15,091 nt of DNA. It comes from Odoribacter sp. (GTDB taxonomy: Bacteria; Bacteroidota; Bacteroidia; Bacteroidales; Marinifilaceae). Position 1 is the stretch's first letter, and each line of letters starts with the position of its first letter. Both the position numbers and the translations under genes were made by a program. The notes beneath the pieces were generated by a model that was not told the origin of the DNA, ran no database searches, and saw only the letters and a program-made list of their open reading frames with translations. Where the stretch lies: assembly GCA_020024465.1 (NCBI GenBank), contig JAHHTT010000054.1, positions 1 through 15,091 on the forward strand, in the 5' to 3' direction. Below, one piece after another: positions 1 through 8,693 of this stretch.

Positions 1-1
1 C

Positions 2-49
2 AATAAAAATAAAAAGTTCAAGAAAGAACTGATTGAAATGCAGAAATAA
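2..49 (+). CDS. Possible 3' end of an upstream gene (partial)
   Basis: Frame 2 is open from the left edge and ends at a TAA at 47-49, giving 15 residues rich in lysine (ends ELIEMQK). Frames 1 and 3 stop within the first 35 bases. If it is coding, it is the tail of a plus-strand gene 26 bp upstream of the SusC-type gene, so it could belong to the same operon or to a regulator. An ECF sigma or FecR-like anti-sigma gene often precedes SusC proteins that carry an STN domain. The fragment is far too short to identify, and a run of 15 open codons can arise by chance. Confidence 0.3.
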   Translation, partial: NKNKKFKKELIEMQK

Positions 50-75
50 TGCTACTTAATTAAATTCTAACTGTT

Positions 76-3000
76 ATGCAAAAAAATCACTTACTACACG
101 GGATATTTGCCTGTCGTTTTCTGGTGGCGGTCTTGTGTATATTGCTTTTTTCCGGCAATATACAGGCAGCCGGCGATCAAGAATATCAGCGTAAAAAGAT
201 TTCGGTACAAGCTGACAATGAAACCATTGAGCAAGTGCTGGACAAAATCAGTAAATTGGCGGATGTCCGTTTCTTTTACAATCATTCGGCACTCGATTTC
301 TCAAAGAAGATCACTTTAAATCTAAAAGACACCGAACTTCAGACTGTTATCAGTAAGGTGCTGGCCGGAGAGAAGGTAGAGGTTGAATATCAAGCCAATC
401 ATACCATAGTCTTGCGTCCGCAGAGAGTGCGGGAGGGAATCCCTACTCTCAACATCAGCGGTAAGATTGTGGATGCAACCAACAGCGAGCCGCTGATTGG
501 AGCCAGTGTCGTGTTGAAGGAGCAGAAAGGCATAGGAGTTGTTACCGATATTGATGGGAACTTCCATATCACCGTACCGGAAGGAGGAGCCAGCGCACTA
601 ATAATCAGCTATATCGGTTATGAAGGCGAAGAATTGGCCATCTCGGGCAACGGGGACATGAAAGACATTACCATCAAGATGACTCCCGCTTCCGTAGAAA
701 TGGAAGGTGTAGTCGTAACCGGTATGGCACCCCGTAAATCTGAAAGCTTTACCGGTAGTTACGTATCAGTAAAAGGAGAAGAACTGAAAAAATTAAGTCC
801 GAACAATCTGTTGCAGGCTTTACAGTTTTTTGACCCGAGTTTCCGCATCGTAGAAAACAATACCCGCGGTTCCGACCCGAATGCCATGCCGGAGTTCCAG
901 ATGCGCGGAAATGCACAGATCGGAGATTTTTCCAATTCATCCATGAACATGTTGGTAGGTAATTATTCGAACCAGCCGAACATGCCTTTGTTCGTATTAG
1001 ACGGCTTTGAAACCACACTTCAGAAAATAGTCGATCTTGATCCTGAAAGGGTTGAATCCATCACTATTTTAAAAGATGCCTCTGCAACGGCTATTTACGG
1101 TTCGCGAGCAGCAAACGGAGTGGTTGTATTCGAGACTAAAAAACCTCTTCCCGGAGCTTTGAACGTAACATATTCCATGAACATGGGGATTTCCGCACCC
1201 GACTTATCAAGCTACGATTTGATGAATGCCTCCGAGAAACTCCAGTTTGAATACGATGCAGGAATCTTCTCGTATGATTCAGACGGCAATCCTCTGTCGA
1301 ATTCTATTCTGGCACAACAGAGAAACTATTATAACCACTATAAACGCGAAATCGAAAGAGGCGTTAACACCTACTGGCTGGCAGAACCGTTGCGTACAGC
1401 CGTTACCCACCGCCACACTGTGACAGTCGACGGAGGAGACGAGGCTTTGCGTTACAACCTGAACCTGAACTACGGAAGCGAACCGGGTGTCATGAAAGAA
1501 TCCGGACGCCAGACATTAAGCTTTGCATTGAATCTGCAATACCGCCGCAAGAAATGGAATATCTCCAATCAGTTGAGCATAGACAACACCAAAGGAACCA
1601 ACAGTCCTTACGGCAATTTCTCAGAATATGCAAAAATGAACCCCTATTATACCAAGAAGGATGCCAACGGCAACTATCAGAGTATTATCGAGGACAAACC
1701 GATGGGTCCGGGTTCCGGCAAGGCGATTATCACCAACCCATTATACAACACACAGTTCAAACATATCAACCTTACCAAGAACTTCAATGTAACCGACAAC
1801 TTCTCATTGGAATTCTCCGCACTCGAAAATCTGCGTCTGAATGCACAATTCTCATTGACCAAGGGAAATTCGGCAGGAGAAGAGTTTACCTCAATGAACA
1901 ACTCCAAGTGGAGTAAAGACGACACCCCCCTTGCAGAACGCGGAACATACAACAAAAGTATAGGCAACTCTTTGAACTGGAGTACTAACGCATCCATCAA
2001 CTATAACCTGACAAAGGACAAACATTTGTTAAGTATGTTTGCCCGTTGGGAAATTGCACAGAGTCAGAATGATGCAATCTTCCTTTCAGCAAAAGGGTTC
2101 CCGAATGACAACATGAGCGACTTCCAATTCGCACAGGAAGTAGAGAAGCGCGATGTCAATAACACCGAAACGACGACACGCAGCATGGGCTTAACGGCAA
2201 CAATAAGCTATATGTACGATTTCCGTTACTCTTTAGATTTCAACCTGCGAGGTGACATGTCATCACAATTCGGAGCCGACACTAAAATGAAACCGTTCTG
2301 GTCTATCGGAGCACGTTGGAATATTTCCCGTGAAAAATGGTTGGAAAACACAGCCGTATCCAATCTGGTATTGCGAACCTCCTACGGTATCACCGGCTCA
2401 CAGAACTATGATCCTTACCAGGCTATCGAAGGATATACCTTTGAAGATTTGATGTTCCCTTATCATTCGTCTTACGTATTGGGAGCGGAACTGATCGGTT
2501 TCGGCAATCCGAATCTGGACTGGTCGACCACAAAAGACTTCAGCGCAGCCGTTGAATTGGGATTCTTCCAAGGGCGCCTGACTGCTTCCGTCAACTATTA
2601 TAACCACTACACAGACCAGTTGCTGCTGGACAACAACATTGCACCATCCGCAGGTTTCCCGACTTTAATGACTAATGTCGGAGCAATCTCAAACAAAGGA
2701 GTGGATGTAACATTAGGAATCATTCCCGTTCAGGATTTCGAACGTCAGATTCAATGGAACATCTCTATCAACGGCAGCCACAATAAAAACAAGGTGAAGA
2801 AGATCTCCAACGAGATCAAGGCATTGAACCAGAAAAACCTGAACAATCCGAACAAACCGCTTCCCATCTATGAGGAAGGGAAATCAACTTCACAGCTGTT
2901 TGTAGTGCGTTCATTGGGTATTGATCCGGCAACCGGTAATGAAATATTCCTGAAACGCAACGGAGAGAGAACATTCTTCTGGAATGCAAATGACAAAGTG

Positions 3001-3483
3001 GCAGTAGGCGATACAGAACCGAAATTGCGCGGAGCCATCACCTCAAGCCTGACCTGGAAAGACTGGTCTGTAAATGTGGGCTTCACTTATCAATTGGGAG
3101 CATACGCTTATAACCAAACGTTAGTAGACCGTATTGAAAACGTAAATCTGGCCCATAACGTTGACCGCCGGGCAGCCAAAGACCGCTGGCGCAAACCGGG
3201 CGATATCGCCAAATACAAATCCATCGCATACACCGGACGAAGCACTGAATTGAGTTCCCGTTTCGTACAGAAAGTGAACGAGCTACAGTTTTCATCCATT
3301 TCTGTCGGCTATCACTTTGATCCAAAGAAATTCGAATTCTTGAAACAATGCAAAATTGCCGGTATCAACCTGACCGGGACGATGCAGGATTTAGGTCGTC
3401 TTTCCAGTGTAAAACAAGAGCGTGGTACAGATTATCCGTTTGCCCGTACAGTAAACTTATCCCTGTCTGTATTGTTTAACTAA
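76..3483 (+). CDS. SusC/RagA-type TonB-dependent outer-membrane transporter with STN domain
   Basis: Outer-membrane barrel that imports a ligand captured by its SusD partner, using energy from TonB-ExbBD. The 1135 residues begin with a Sec signal peptide (hydrophobic core about 15-27, likely cleavage near A31/A32). An STN domain follows (about 42-115), then a carboxypeptidase-regulatory-like beta domain (about 126-208), a TonB-box-like segment (MEGVVVTG, 209-216), a plug containing the family signature DPERVESITILKDASATAIY (about 320-340), and a long beta-barrel ending in a short aromatic strand (LSVLFN). STN domains contact FecR-like anti-sigma factors in signalling receptors, so this protein may sense as well as import; no sigma/anti-sigma pair lies in the window. 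It is first in a tight five-gene operon, 17 bp before the SusD gene. Family is certain. The substrate is unknown, and no glycan-degrading enzyme is nearby. Confidence 0.96.
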   Translation: MQKNHLLHGIFACRFLVAVLCILLFSGNIQAAGDQEYQRKKISVQADNETIEQVLDKISKLADVRFFYNHSALDFSKKITLNLKDTELQTVISKVLAGEKVEVEYQANHTIVLRPQRVREGIPTLNISGKIVDATNSEPLIGASVVLKEQKGIGVVTDIDGNFHITVPEGGASALIISYIGYEGEELAISGNGDMKDITIKMTPASVEMEGVVVTGMAPRKSESFTGSYVSVKGEELKKLSPNNLLQALQFFDPSFRIVENNTRGSDPNAMPEFQMRGNAQIGDFSNSSMNMLVGNYSNQPNMPLFVLDGFETTLQKIVDLDPERVESITILKDASATAIYGSRAANGVVVFETKKPLPGALNVTYSMNMGISAPDLSSYDLMNASEKLQFEYDAGIFSYDSDGNPLSNSILAQQRNYYNHYKREIERGVNTYWLAEPLRTAVTHRHTVTVDGGDEALRYNLNLNYGSEPGVMKESGRQTLSFALNLQYRRKKWNISNQLSIDNTKGTNSPYGNFSEYAKMNPYYTKKDANGNYQSIIEDKPMGPGSGKAIITNPLYNTQFKHINLTKNFNVTDNFSLEFSALENLRLNAQFSLTKGNSAGEEFTSMNNSKWSKDDTPLAERGTYNKSIGNSLNWSTNASINYNLTKDKHLLSMFARWEIAQSQNDAIFLSAKGFPNDNMSDFQFAQEVEKRDVNNTETTTRSMGLTATISYMYDFRYSLDFNLRGDMSSQFGADTKMKPFWSIGARWNISREKWLENTAVSNLVLRTSYGITGSQNYDPYQAIEGYTFEDLMFPYHSSYVLGAELIGFGNPNLDWSTTKDFSAAVELGFFQGRLTASVNYYNHYTDQLLLDNNIAPSAGFPTLMTNVGAISNKGVDVTLGIIPVQDFERQIQWNISINGSHNKNKVKKISNEIKALNQKNLNNPNKPLPIYEEGKSTSQLFVVRSLGIDPATGNEIFLKRNGERTFFWNANDKVAVGDTEPKLRGAITSSLTWKDWSVNVGFTYQLGAYAYNQTLVDRIENVNLAHNVDRRAAKDRWRKPGDIAKYKSIAYTGRSTELSSRFVQKVNELQFSSISVGYHFDPKKFEFLKQCKIAGINLTGTMQDLGRLSSVKQERGTDYPFARTVNLSLSVLFN

Positions 3484-3484
3484 A

Positions 3485-3490
3485 AGGAAG
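3485..3490 (+). promoter_or_regulatory. Purine-rich ribosome binding site for the SusD gene
   Basis: AGGAAG begins just after the SusC stop codon and ends 10 bases before the ATG at 3501. It resembles a Shine-Dalgarno sequence more closely than the AT-rich leaders usual in this group. It supports the ATG at 3501 as the start and suggests efficient re-initiation after SusC. Confidence 0.5.
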
Positions 3491-3500
3491 AATTCTGATT

Positions 3501-4886
3501 ATGAAAATAAAAAATATACTTTTAATATTGGTGATTGCAGTATCCGGCACCGCTTGTTCCGATTGGTTTGACGTATCACCGAGAACCAATGTGAAGACAG
3601 AGGATCTTTTTCAAGATGAAGTCGGTTTTCAAAGTGCCTTGACAGGTATCTATGGCCGTATGACCAATGATGCGACATACGGCAAAAACTTATCCTGGTT
3701 TTTTCTGGAGAAATTAGTGCAACGCTATGATGACCAGGCCGAAAATATCGGAGGTCAGAATACAAATATCTACGATTATACCGATATCAAATACTCCAAG
3801 AACATCTTGTCCGAGATTTATCAGGAGATGTATAAGACCATCGCCAACATCAATAATCTGCTGACTTATCTGGACAAACAAGGACAGGATATACTCATAA
3901 CTCCCGGCCTGTATGAAACCATGAAAGGAGAAGCTCTGGGCCTGAGAGCATACCACCACTTTGACTTGTTGCGTATGTTCGGTCCGATTTACAAAGAGAA
4001 CCCGAACATGTACTGTCTTCCCTATCGTAAGGAATTCAAACCGGAGAAATCGCCATTCCTGACAGCGACAGAGATTTTAAATCTGGTCATCGATGATTTA
4101 CAGGAAGCCGACAAATATCTGGCACAGGATTCTGTTATTTGGGAGGCAAACACTTACCGTGGATTCCGCATGAACAAATATGCAGTCAAAGCTCTGATGG
4201 CAAGAGTATATCTTTACCGAGGCACAGCAGAAGACCTGCAAGAAGCAGCCCGTCTGGCCAAAGAGGTTATTGACCATTCTCACCGTACCTTAGTCAGAGA
4301 CAACAAAGAGGATATTAGCATGTTCAATGAAACCCTCTTTGCCTTACACATGAATGATATGGAAGAACGGTTGAAAAACTTCTATTCTACCGGAGGCGGC
4401 GCCGAAGTATTATGGCTGAACCGAGACAATGCAATGGCACTGGCACAGTCCAACACCTCTGTCGGCGCCAATGACATCCGATTTAAAAGCGGATACGGCT
4501 TCTACTACAAAGGGGACGAGAAGCAGTATATGATCTGCCGCAAATTCTTGCCGGCCGAAAAAGTGAATCAATATGGTGAAAGAATTCCATTAATCCGCCT
4601 AAGCGAAATGTATCTGATTCTTGCCGAAGCGACAAAAGATGTCACATATCTGAATGAATTGCGTAATGCACGCGGTATTTCAAGCGTAAATGATGTATCA
4701 GCGGTTACAACGGAAGCTCTGAATGTGGAATACTGCAAAGAATTCTTTGCCGAAGGACAGTATTTTTATTTCATAAAACGTCATGGAATGAAAAATTTCT
4801 ATCGTTGCCCGACAACATTGGCAGGACAGATGTCATCAACCCAATACGTATTCCCATTGCCGGATGACGAACAGACTTATAACTAA
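3501..4886 (+). CDS. SusD/RagB-family surface lipoprotein
   Basis: Surface lipoprotein that forms the hinged lid over the SusC barrel and binds the incoming ligand. The N-terminus is a lipoprotein signal with lipobox GTAC and acylation at C19. Family signatures visible are the TPR helix with LRAYHHFDLLRMFG (148-161), NKYAVKALMARVYLY about 80 residues later, and RLSEMYLILAEA (366-377), the conserved C-terminal helix. At 461 residues it is somewhat shorter than many SusD proteins (about 500-550), so ligand-binding loops may be reduced. It lies 17 bp after the transporter gene and 20 bp before the next lipoprotein gene. Family assignment is secure. Sequence alone does not reveal the ligand. Confidence 0.95.
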   Translation: MKIKNILLILVIAVSGTACSDWFDVSPRTNVKTEDLFQDEVGFQSALTGIYGRMTNDATYGKNLSWFFLEKLVQRYDDQAENIGGQNTNIYDYTDIKYSKNILSEIYQEMYKTIANINNLLTYLDKQGQDILITPGLYETMKGEALGLRAYHHFDLLRMFGPIYKENPNMYCLPYRKEFKPEKSPFLTATEILNLVIDDLQEADKYLAQDSVIWEANTYRGFRMNKYAVKALMARVYLYRGTAEDLQEAARLAKEVIDHSHRTLVRDNKEDISMFNETLFALHMNDMEERLKNFYSTGGGAEVLWLNRDNAMALAQSNTSVGANDIRFKSGYGFYYKGDEKQYMICRKFLPAEKVNQYGERIPLIRLSEMYLILAEATKDVTYLNELRNARGISSVNDVSAVTTEALNVEYCKEFFAEGQYFYFIKRHGMKNFYRCPTTLAGQMSSTQYVFPLPDDEQTYN

Positions 4887-4906
4887 ACATTAAATCTTTT
4901 CGCATT

Positions 4907-5674
4907 ATGATTAAAAATATATTATATCTATGTTTGCTGTCATTCTTGGTAATGTCATGCGAACACAAGGAATCCTTTCTCTATGACAGTAAGGACGGAC
5001 TGTATTTTACCCTGCCTCAGACCTCTCTGAATCCATGGAGTACGGAGAAACCGGAGGAATTCAGCAAAACAATAGATTTTGCCTTTAGAAAAACCGGCCA
5101 AAAAGATGCAAATTATATGTATGATCTTTATTACGGAGATTCCTTGAGAACAGACACATTGCGTCTGATCGTAGCAGTAGCAGGCCATTTCACAGACCAG
5201 AACCGGGAATACAATCTGAAAGCAACAACCCTTGCGGACAGTGTAGGCCTTGCAGAAATTCAATTTTTTAATCCTTACTGCATTGAAGCCGGAAAATCTC
5301 AAGATACCGCCATCGTGGTTATTACACGTACTTTCCAACGAGGAATCACAGGAGCCAATATCACTTTTGACATTGAAAACTCTCCTGCATTTGCCAGCAG
5401 CATATACGGATGGAACAATTTCCAGATAAACGTAAGCGACTGTTATCCGATTCCTAAGAATTGGGATGCCGAAAAATATGGAGACTACTCGGAAGAGAAA
5501 TATGCATTCTGGGTGACTGTCATGGAAACCACTTATGAAAATGAAAGTCTGATATTTGACAACAACTGGATGCCTCTGGACATTGTGGCAAAACTGAACA
5601 AAGCCTTAAAGGAGTATAACACAGCGCATCCCGACAATGAGAAAGATTTTGATTTTCCGGGATATAAACAATAA
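4907..5674 (+). CDS. DUF4843-type lipoprotein
   Basis: Small lipoprotein of 255 residues with a clear signal and lipobox (LVMSC, acylated C18). The mature part is beta-rich with many aromatic residues, as expected of a surface or outer-membrane-associated accessory protein. Size, position directly after SusD and the start of the mature sequence (YDSKDGLYFTLP) match the DUF4843 family, which occurs next to SusC/SusD genes and PKD-like lipoproteins. No catalytic motif is visible. The likely role is an accessory subunit of the transporter complex that helps capture ligand. The family call rests on recognition plus context, not a profile search. Confidence 0.8.
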   Translation: MIKNILYLCLLSFLVMSCEHKESFLYDSKDGLYFTLPQTSLNPWSTEKPEEFSKTIDFAFRKTGQKDANYMYDLYYGDSLRTDTLRLIVAVAGHFTDQNREYNLKATTLADSVGLAEIQFFNPYCIEAGKSQDTAIVVITRTFQRGITGANITFDIENSPAFASSIYGWNNFQINVSDCYPIPKNWDAEKYGDYSEEKYAFWVTVMETTYENESLIFDNNWMPLDIVAKLNKALKEYNTAHPDNEKDFDFPGYKQ

Positions 5675-5695
5675 AAACACTAAAATGTGGAAACT

Positions 5696-7297
5696 ATGAA
5701 TACTGGTAAACTAATAACAGGATTTCTTTTATTGATGCTGGCAAGCGCCTGCTACAAAGATAAGGGAAATTACGACTATAAAACAGTCAATAACTTTGAG
5801 GTAACCGTTACGCCTGCGCCCTCATCAATAGAGCGTAACCTCTATCTGATCAACCAGCCGGGAACCAAGGCTGAAACATTTGTAGTAACAGCCAATGCCA
5901 CTCAGACACAAGGGACGACAGAGGACAATCTGGAATATACATGGTACCGGACCTTGTACATCGAAGGAGAGAAAAAACCGACACGGGATACCATCACCGG
6001 TAAGGAAAACCAGATGGAGCTGGTAGCCCAGAAAAAAACAACCTATGATTTACTGCTCATTGTCCGGGACAAAACAACTGATATCGAATACTATCAAAAC
6101 TTTACAGTCAAAACCAAAACACCGTTCACTAATGCCTGGTTGTATATACATGGCGATGCAGGTGCCCGTAAGATCGGCGCATTGCAATGGGATATAAACG
6201 GCAAGCCGGAAGTGATTCCCGATATAATGGAAAAGATGGGACAACCGGGATATGCCCATGCAACCGGTATCACTTATACAGCACATGGCTCAGAAGATTT
6301 CCTCAAGACAGAACGTCTGTTTATCACATCAGGTCAAGACTCTGTTACCTATGTCATCCCGTTCACGTGTAAAGCGAAAGGCAGATGGCAGCAGATGGGA
6401 CTTCCAGGCACGGTGAAAATCAAAGACAAAATTATCAGCCCATATATGTCAGAAAGACAATTATGTGGTTTGATAGACAGCAAAGGACAGGTTTACTTTT
6501 CCAACTCATGGGGAACTCCTAACTTTTCAAGACCTGAAACAAAAATCACTAATTACAAGGCAGACCAGGCTTATATGGATGCCGAAGGTAATGCTATATT
6601 ATGGGACAATACCAACAAACGTTTAATGTTCTGCAGTAATGGAGAATACATGGAATATGCAGGCGGTCTGAAAAGCAATGATTTAAAAAACAAAGAAATG
6701 CTTTGGTTGGGAAGAGCTCCTAAAATGACAAATGCAGCAGAGAGTGAACCGATTCTGTTCATCGCCAAAAATATGAACAACAACAAATGCTATCTCTATA
6801 CTATTTCAAAAGGAAGTGGAGGAGACGACAAATCATTATTGACTACAAAAGGCAAGGATGAACAAGAAAATATGTTGTCCTCCACCGTCTGCGATTCAAT
6901 CTACACATGGAATTTCGATAAAAGTACACTTTTTGCCACCACAAACTATTTTCAGGACCAGTTGTTCTATACTGCAGAAAATACAATCTATCGTGCCACA
7001 TTAGCGAGCGGTGAAAGTTTTAAACTCTACAAACCCAAAGAAGGGACCATCAAACAGATTGCATTCCGCCTGACTAACGCCAGCCGTTATATAGACAGTA
7101 ACACACAGATCGATTATAACATATACCAGCGCGTATTGGCCATCATCGTTACCAAAGCGGACGGCACGGATGAAATTCATGAAATCCATCTTAACAATGC
7201 AGGTGACGTTGAGGCAGAACACATTTATGATTTAGGTCAGATATCCATACTGGACTGGGCTTATACCGGTCTGCACAGAGATGCGGATGCTAACTAA
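5696..7297 (+). CDS. PKD-like family lipoprotein
   Basis: Lipoprotein of 533 residues. The frame stays open to a GTG at 5687, but I choose the ATG at 5696 because it gives a compact lipoprotein signal (MNTGKLITGF, lipobox SAC, acylated C19); the GTG would only add three residues. After the cysteine comes YKDKGNYDYKTVNNFEV, the typical opening of the PKD-like lipoproteins found with SusC/SusD, then an immunoglobulin-like beta domain to about residue 145. The remaining roughly 390 residues are beta-rich with repeated strand-turn patterns (for example AWLYIHGDAG), possibly a propeller, though I cannot prove the fold. No enzyme motif is seen. It is probably a surface accessory subunit that binds the imported ligand. 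It starts 21 bp after the DUF4843 gene and ends 12 bp before the thioredoxin-like gene. Confidence 0.85.
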   Translation: MNTGKLITGFLLLMLASACYKDKGNYDYKTVNNFEVTVTPAPSSIERNLYLINQPGTKAETFVVTANATQTQGTTEDNLEYTWYRTLYIEGEKKPTRDTITGKENQMELVAQKKTTYDLLLIVRDKTTDIEYYQNFTVKTKTPFTNAWLYIHGDAGARKIGALQWDINGKPEVIPDIMEKMGQPGYAHATGITYTAHGSEDFLKTERLFITSGQDSVTYVIPFTCKAKGRWQQMGLPGTVKIKDKIISPYMSERQLCGLIDSKGQVYFSNSWGTPNFSRPETKITNYKADQAYMDAEGNAILWDNTNKRLMFCSNGEYMEYAGGLKSNDLKNKEMLWLGRAPKMTNAAESEPILFIAKNMNNNKCYLYTISKGSGGDDKSLLTTKGKDEQENMLSSTVCDSIYTWNFDKSTLFATTNYFQDQLFYTAENTIYRATLASGESFKLYKPKEGTIKQIAFRLTNASRYIDSNTQIDYNIYQRVLAIIVTKADGTDEIHEIHLNNAGDVEAEHIYDLGQISILDWAYTGLHRDADAN

Positions 7298-7309
7298 AAA
7301 AGGCAGAAA

Positions 7310-8398
7310 ATGAGAACAGTATTGACAATTCTATTAAGCGTAATGATATTTTCTGCTTACGGGCAGGAAAAATCATTCAGCATAAGCGGCAATATTGAGT
7401 TGGACAAGGGAAACCTCCTTGTCCTCACCCAACGCTTGGACAAAATCGATACTCTTGCGCAAAGTGTCATCACCAACCGGCAGTTTGCCATCAACGGCAA
7501 TCTGGACGAAGCTGTCGTCGCCCATCTGGTGATTGAAGGTTACGCAGGCGGATTCATCATGATTCTTGAACCCGGGGCAGAATATACAGCTACCCTGACA
7601 CGCGAAGGCAATGGAGATATCCGTGGCGGCAAACTGCAAACAATCTACAATGAATACCAGGAAATTGTAGCGAACTCCAACGCCGAAAGTCATACTTTGA
7701 ATAAAAAGGCATCGGAAGCAGTAGCCCAAAAGCACTTTAAGACTGCCAAGGAATTACAGACGAAAGCAAGCAAAGTACAACAGGCCGCTTTGGCGAAAAT
7801 CAATAATATTATCCGCAAGAATGCCGACAATATATTGGCAGCCTACCTGCAGACAGCTGGTTCAGAACGTATTATGGAACTGGAACCGCTAAAACAGATT
7901 TATGCCCGGCTTTCAGAGAAAGCCCAAGCGACGGCTCCCGGCAAGATTTTGGCAGCCCGCATCGCTGATTTGGAAAAAGTGGGTATTGCCGCTACAGCTC
8001 CAGACTTTACACTGGCTACTCCGGACGGAGAAGAGATTTCTCTCTACAGCGTAAAAGGGAAACTGAAAATCATCGATTTTTGGGCTTCATGGTGTGGTCC
8101 ATGCCGTATGGAAAATCCGAATATGGTGAAACTGTACAATGATTTCAAGGACAAAGGCCTTGCCATTGTCAGCGTTTCATTGGACGAACGTAAAGCCCCA
8201 TGGGTACAGGCCATCAAGAAAGACGGAATGTCCTGGACACATGTCTCCTCACTGAAAGGATGGAAATGTGACGTTGTGAAACAATACAACATCGATGCTG
8301 TGCCGTCCATCATTGTTTTGGATGAAAACAACCGGATTCTGGCTAAAAATATCCGTGCGGAAAAACTGCGTGCATTCGTTACAGAATACTTGAAATAA
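7310..8398 (+). CDS. TlpA-like thiol-disulfide oxidoreductase with DUF4369-like N-terminus
   Basis: Secreted periplasmic redox protein of 362 residues that reduces or rearranges disulfides. A Sec signal (MRTVLTILLSVMIFSAYG, cleavage near residue 19) has no lipobox. Residues about 22-115 form a beta-rich DUF4369-type domain, 120-220 are helical and rich in Lys, Ala and Gln, and 225-362 are an AhpC/TSA-thioredoxin fold. The active site is WCGPC with C262 and C265, and the cis-proline is P332 (AVPSI), so all expected catalytic features are present. A further cysteine, C320, lies in the same domain. It is the last gene of the transporter operon, 12 bp after the PKD-like gene and before a hairpin. 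Likely roles are handling disulfides in an imported peptide or maintaining the complex. A role in preparing cysteines for the neighbouring cytochrome is possible but unproven. Confidence 0.92.
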   Translation: MRTVLTILLSVMIFSAYGQEKSFSISGNIELDKGNLLVLTQRLDKIDTLAQSVITNRQFAINGNLDEAVVAHLVIEGYAGGFIMILEPGAEYTATLTREGNGDIRGGKLQTIYNEYQEIVANSNAESHTLNKKASEAVAQKHFKTAKELQTKASKVQQAALAKINNIIRKNADNILAAYLQTAGSERIMELEPLKQIYARLSEKAQATAPGKILAARIADLEKVGIAATAPDFTLATPDGEEISLYSVKGKLKIIDFWASWCGPCRMENPNMVKLYNDFKDKGLAIVSVSLDERKAPWVQAIKKDGMSWTHVSSLKGWKCDVVKQYNIDAVPSIIVLDENNRILAKNIRAEKLRAFVTEYLK

Positions 8399-8426
8399 TG
8401 TCCAAAGACTCATAAGAGTTAATTTA

Positions 8427-8461
8427 AATCGGGGCTGTCGATATCCATCACAGCCCCGATT
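8427..8461 (+). terminator. Hairpin terminator closing the transporter operon
   Basis: Perfect 12-bp inverted repeat, AATCGGGGCTGT (8427-8438) and ACAGCCCCGATT (8450-8461), around an 11-base loop, 28 bp after the TlpA stop. The stem is GC-rich in the middle. The following bases are TGTCATAT, not a clean T-run, and the later A-run (from 8470) is on the wrong side to act as a U-tract for either strand. It is probably a terminator or a strong 3'-end stabilising stem. Confidence 0.7.
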
Positions 8462-8643
8462 GTCATATCAAAAAAAAACGACACATTTAAAATGCCAATC
8501 ATAAACAGTCGTAAAACAATCTGCCGTTTCTGTCTATCGACAAACAAAATCTATCGGTTATGAATATATGCACACACAACAAGACATACATAGGAAAAAT
8601 CTGTTTTTTATTGAAACAGTATAAAATAATGAAGAATTTTGTG

Positions 8644-8651
8644 TATGTTTG
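8644..8651 (+). promoter_or_regulatory. Candidate -7 promoter element for the cytochrome unit
   Basis: TATGTTTG matches the Bacteroidota -7 consensus TAnnTTTG exactly. No TTTG-type -33 box sits about 19-20 bp upstream, so the promoter is either weak or needs an activator. The dyad at 8601-8619 lies about 25 bp upstream, where an activator could bind. If used, the transcript would have an untranslated leader of about 165 bases. Confidence 0.4.
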
Positions 8652-8666
8652 TACAGTCCGTCTCTT

Positions 8667-8693
8667 AAGAAAATCATTTCCGTAATTTTTCTT
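8667..8693 (+). other. Small hairpin in the leader of the cytochrome unit
   Basis: AAGAAAAT (8667-8674) pairs with ATTTTTCTT (8685-8693) with one bulged T, around a 10-base loop. The stem is AU-rich and weak. It lies immediately downstream of the candidate -7 element, so it would be at the start of the transcript. It could affect message stability, or it could be chance in AT-rich DNA. Confidence 0.25.

Noticed and set aside
1324..2609. A 17-bp exact repeat (AACTATTATAACCACTA) at 1324-1340 and 2593-2609 inside the SusC-type gene, encoding NYYNHY twice.
   Set aside because: Both copies are in frame in barrel sequence rich in Asn and Tyr, and the flanks do not match. Chance similarity from shared codon use is more likely than recombination sites.
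5687..5695. GTG start at 5687 for the PKD-like lipoprotein.
   Set aside because: The in-frame ATG at 5696 gives a cleaner lipoprotein signal with a lysine near the start. The GTG adds only VET, so the ATG is preferred.
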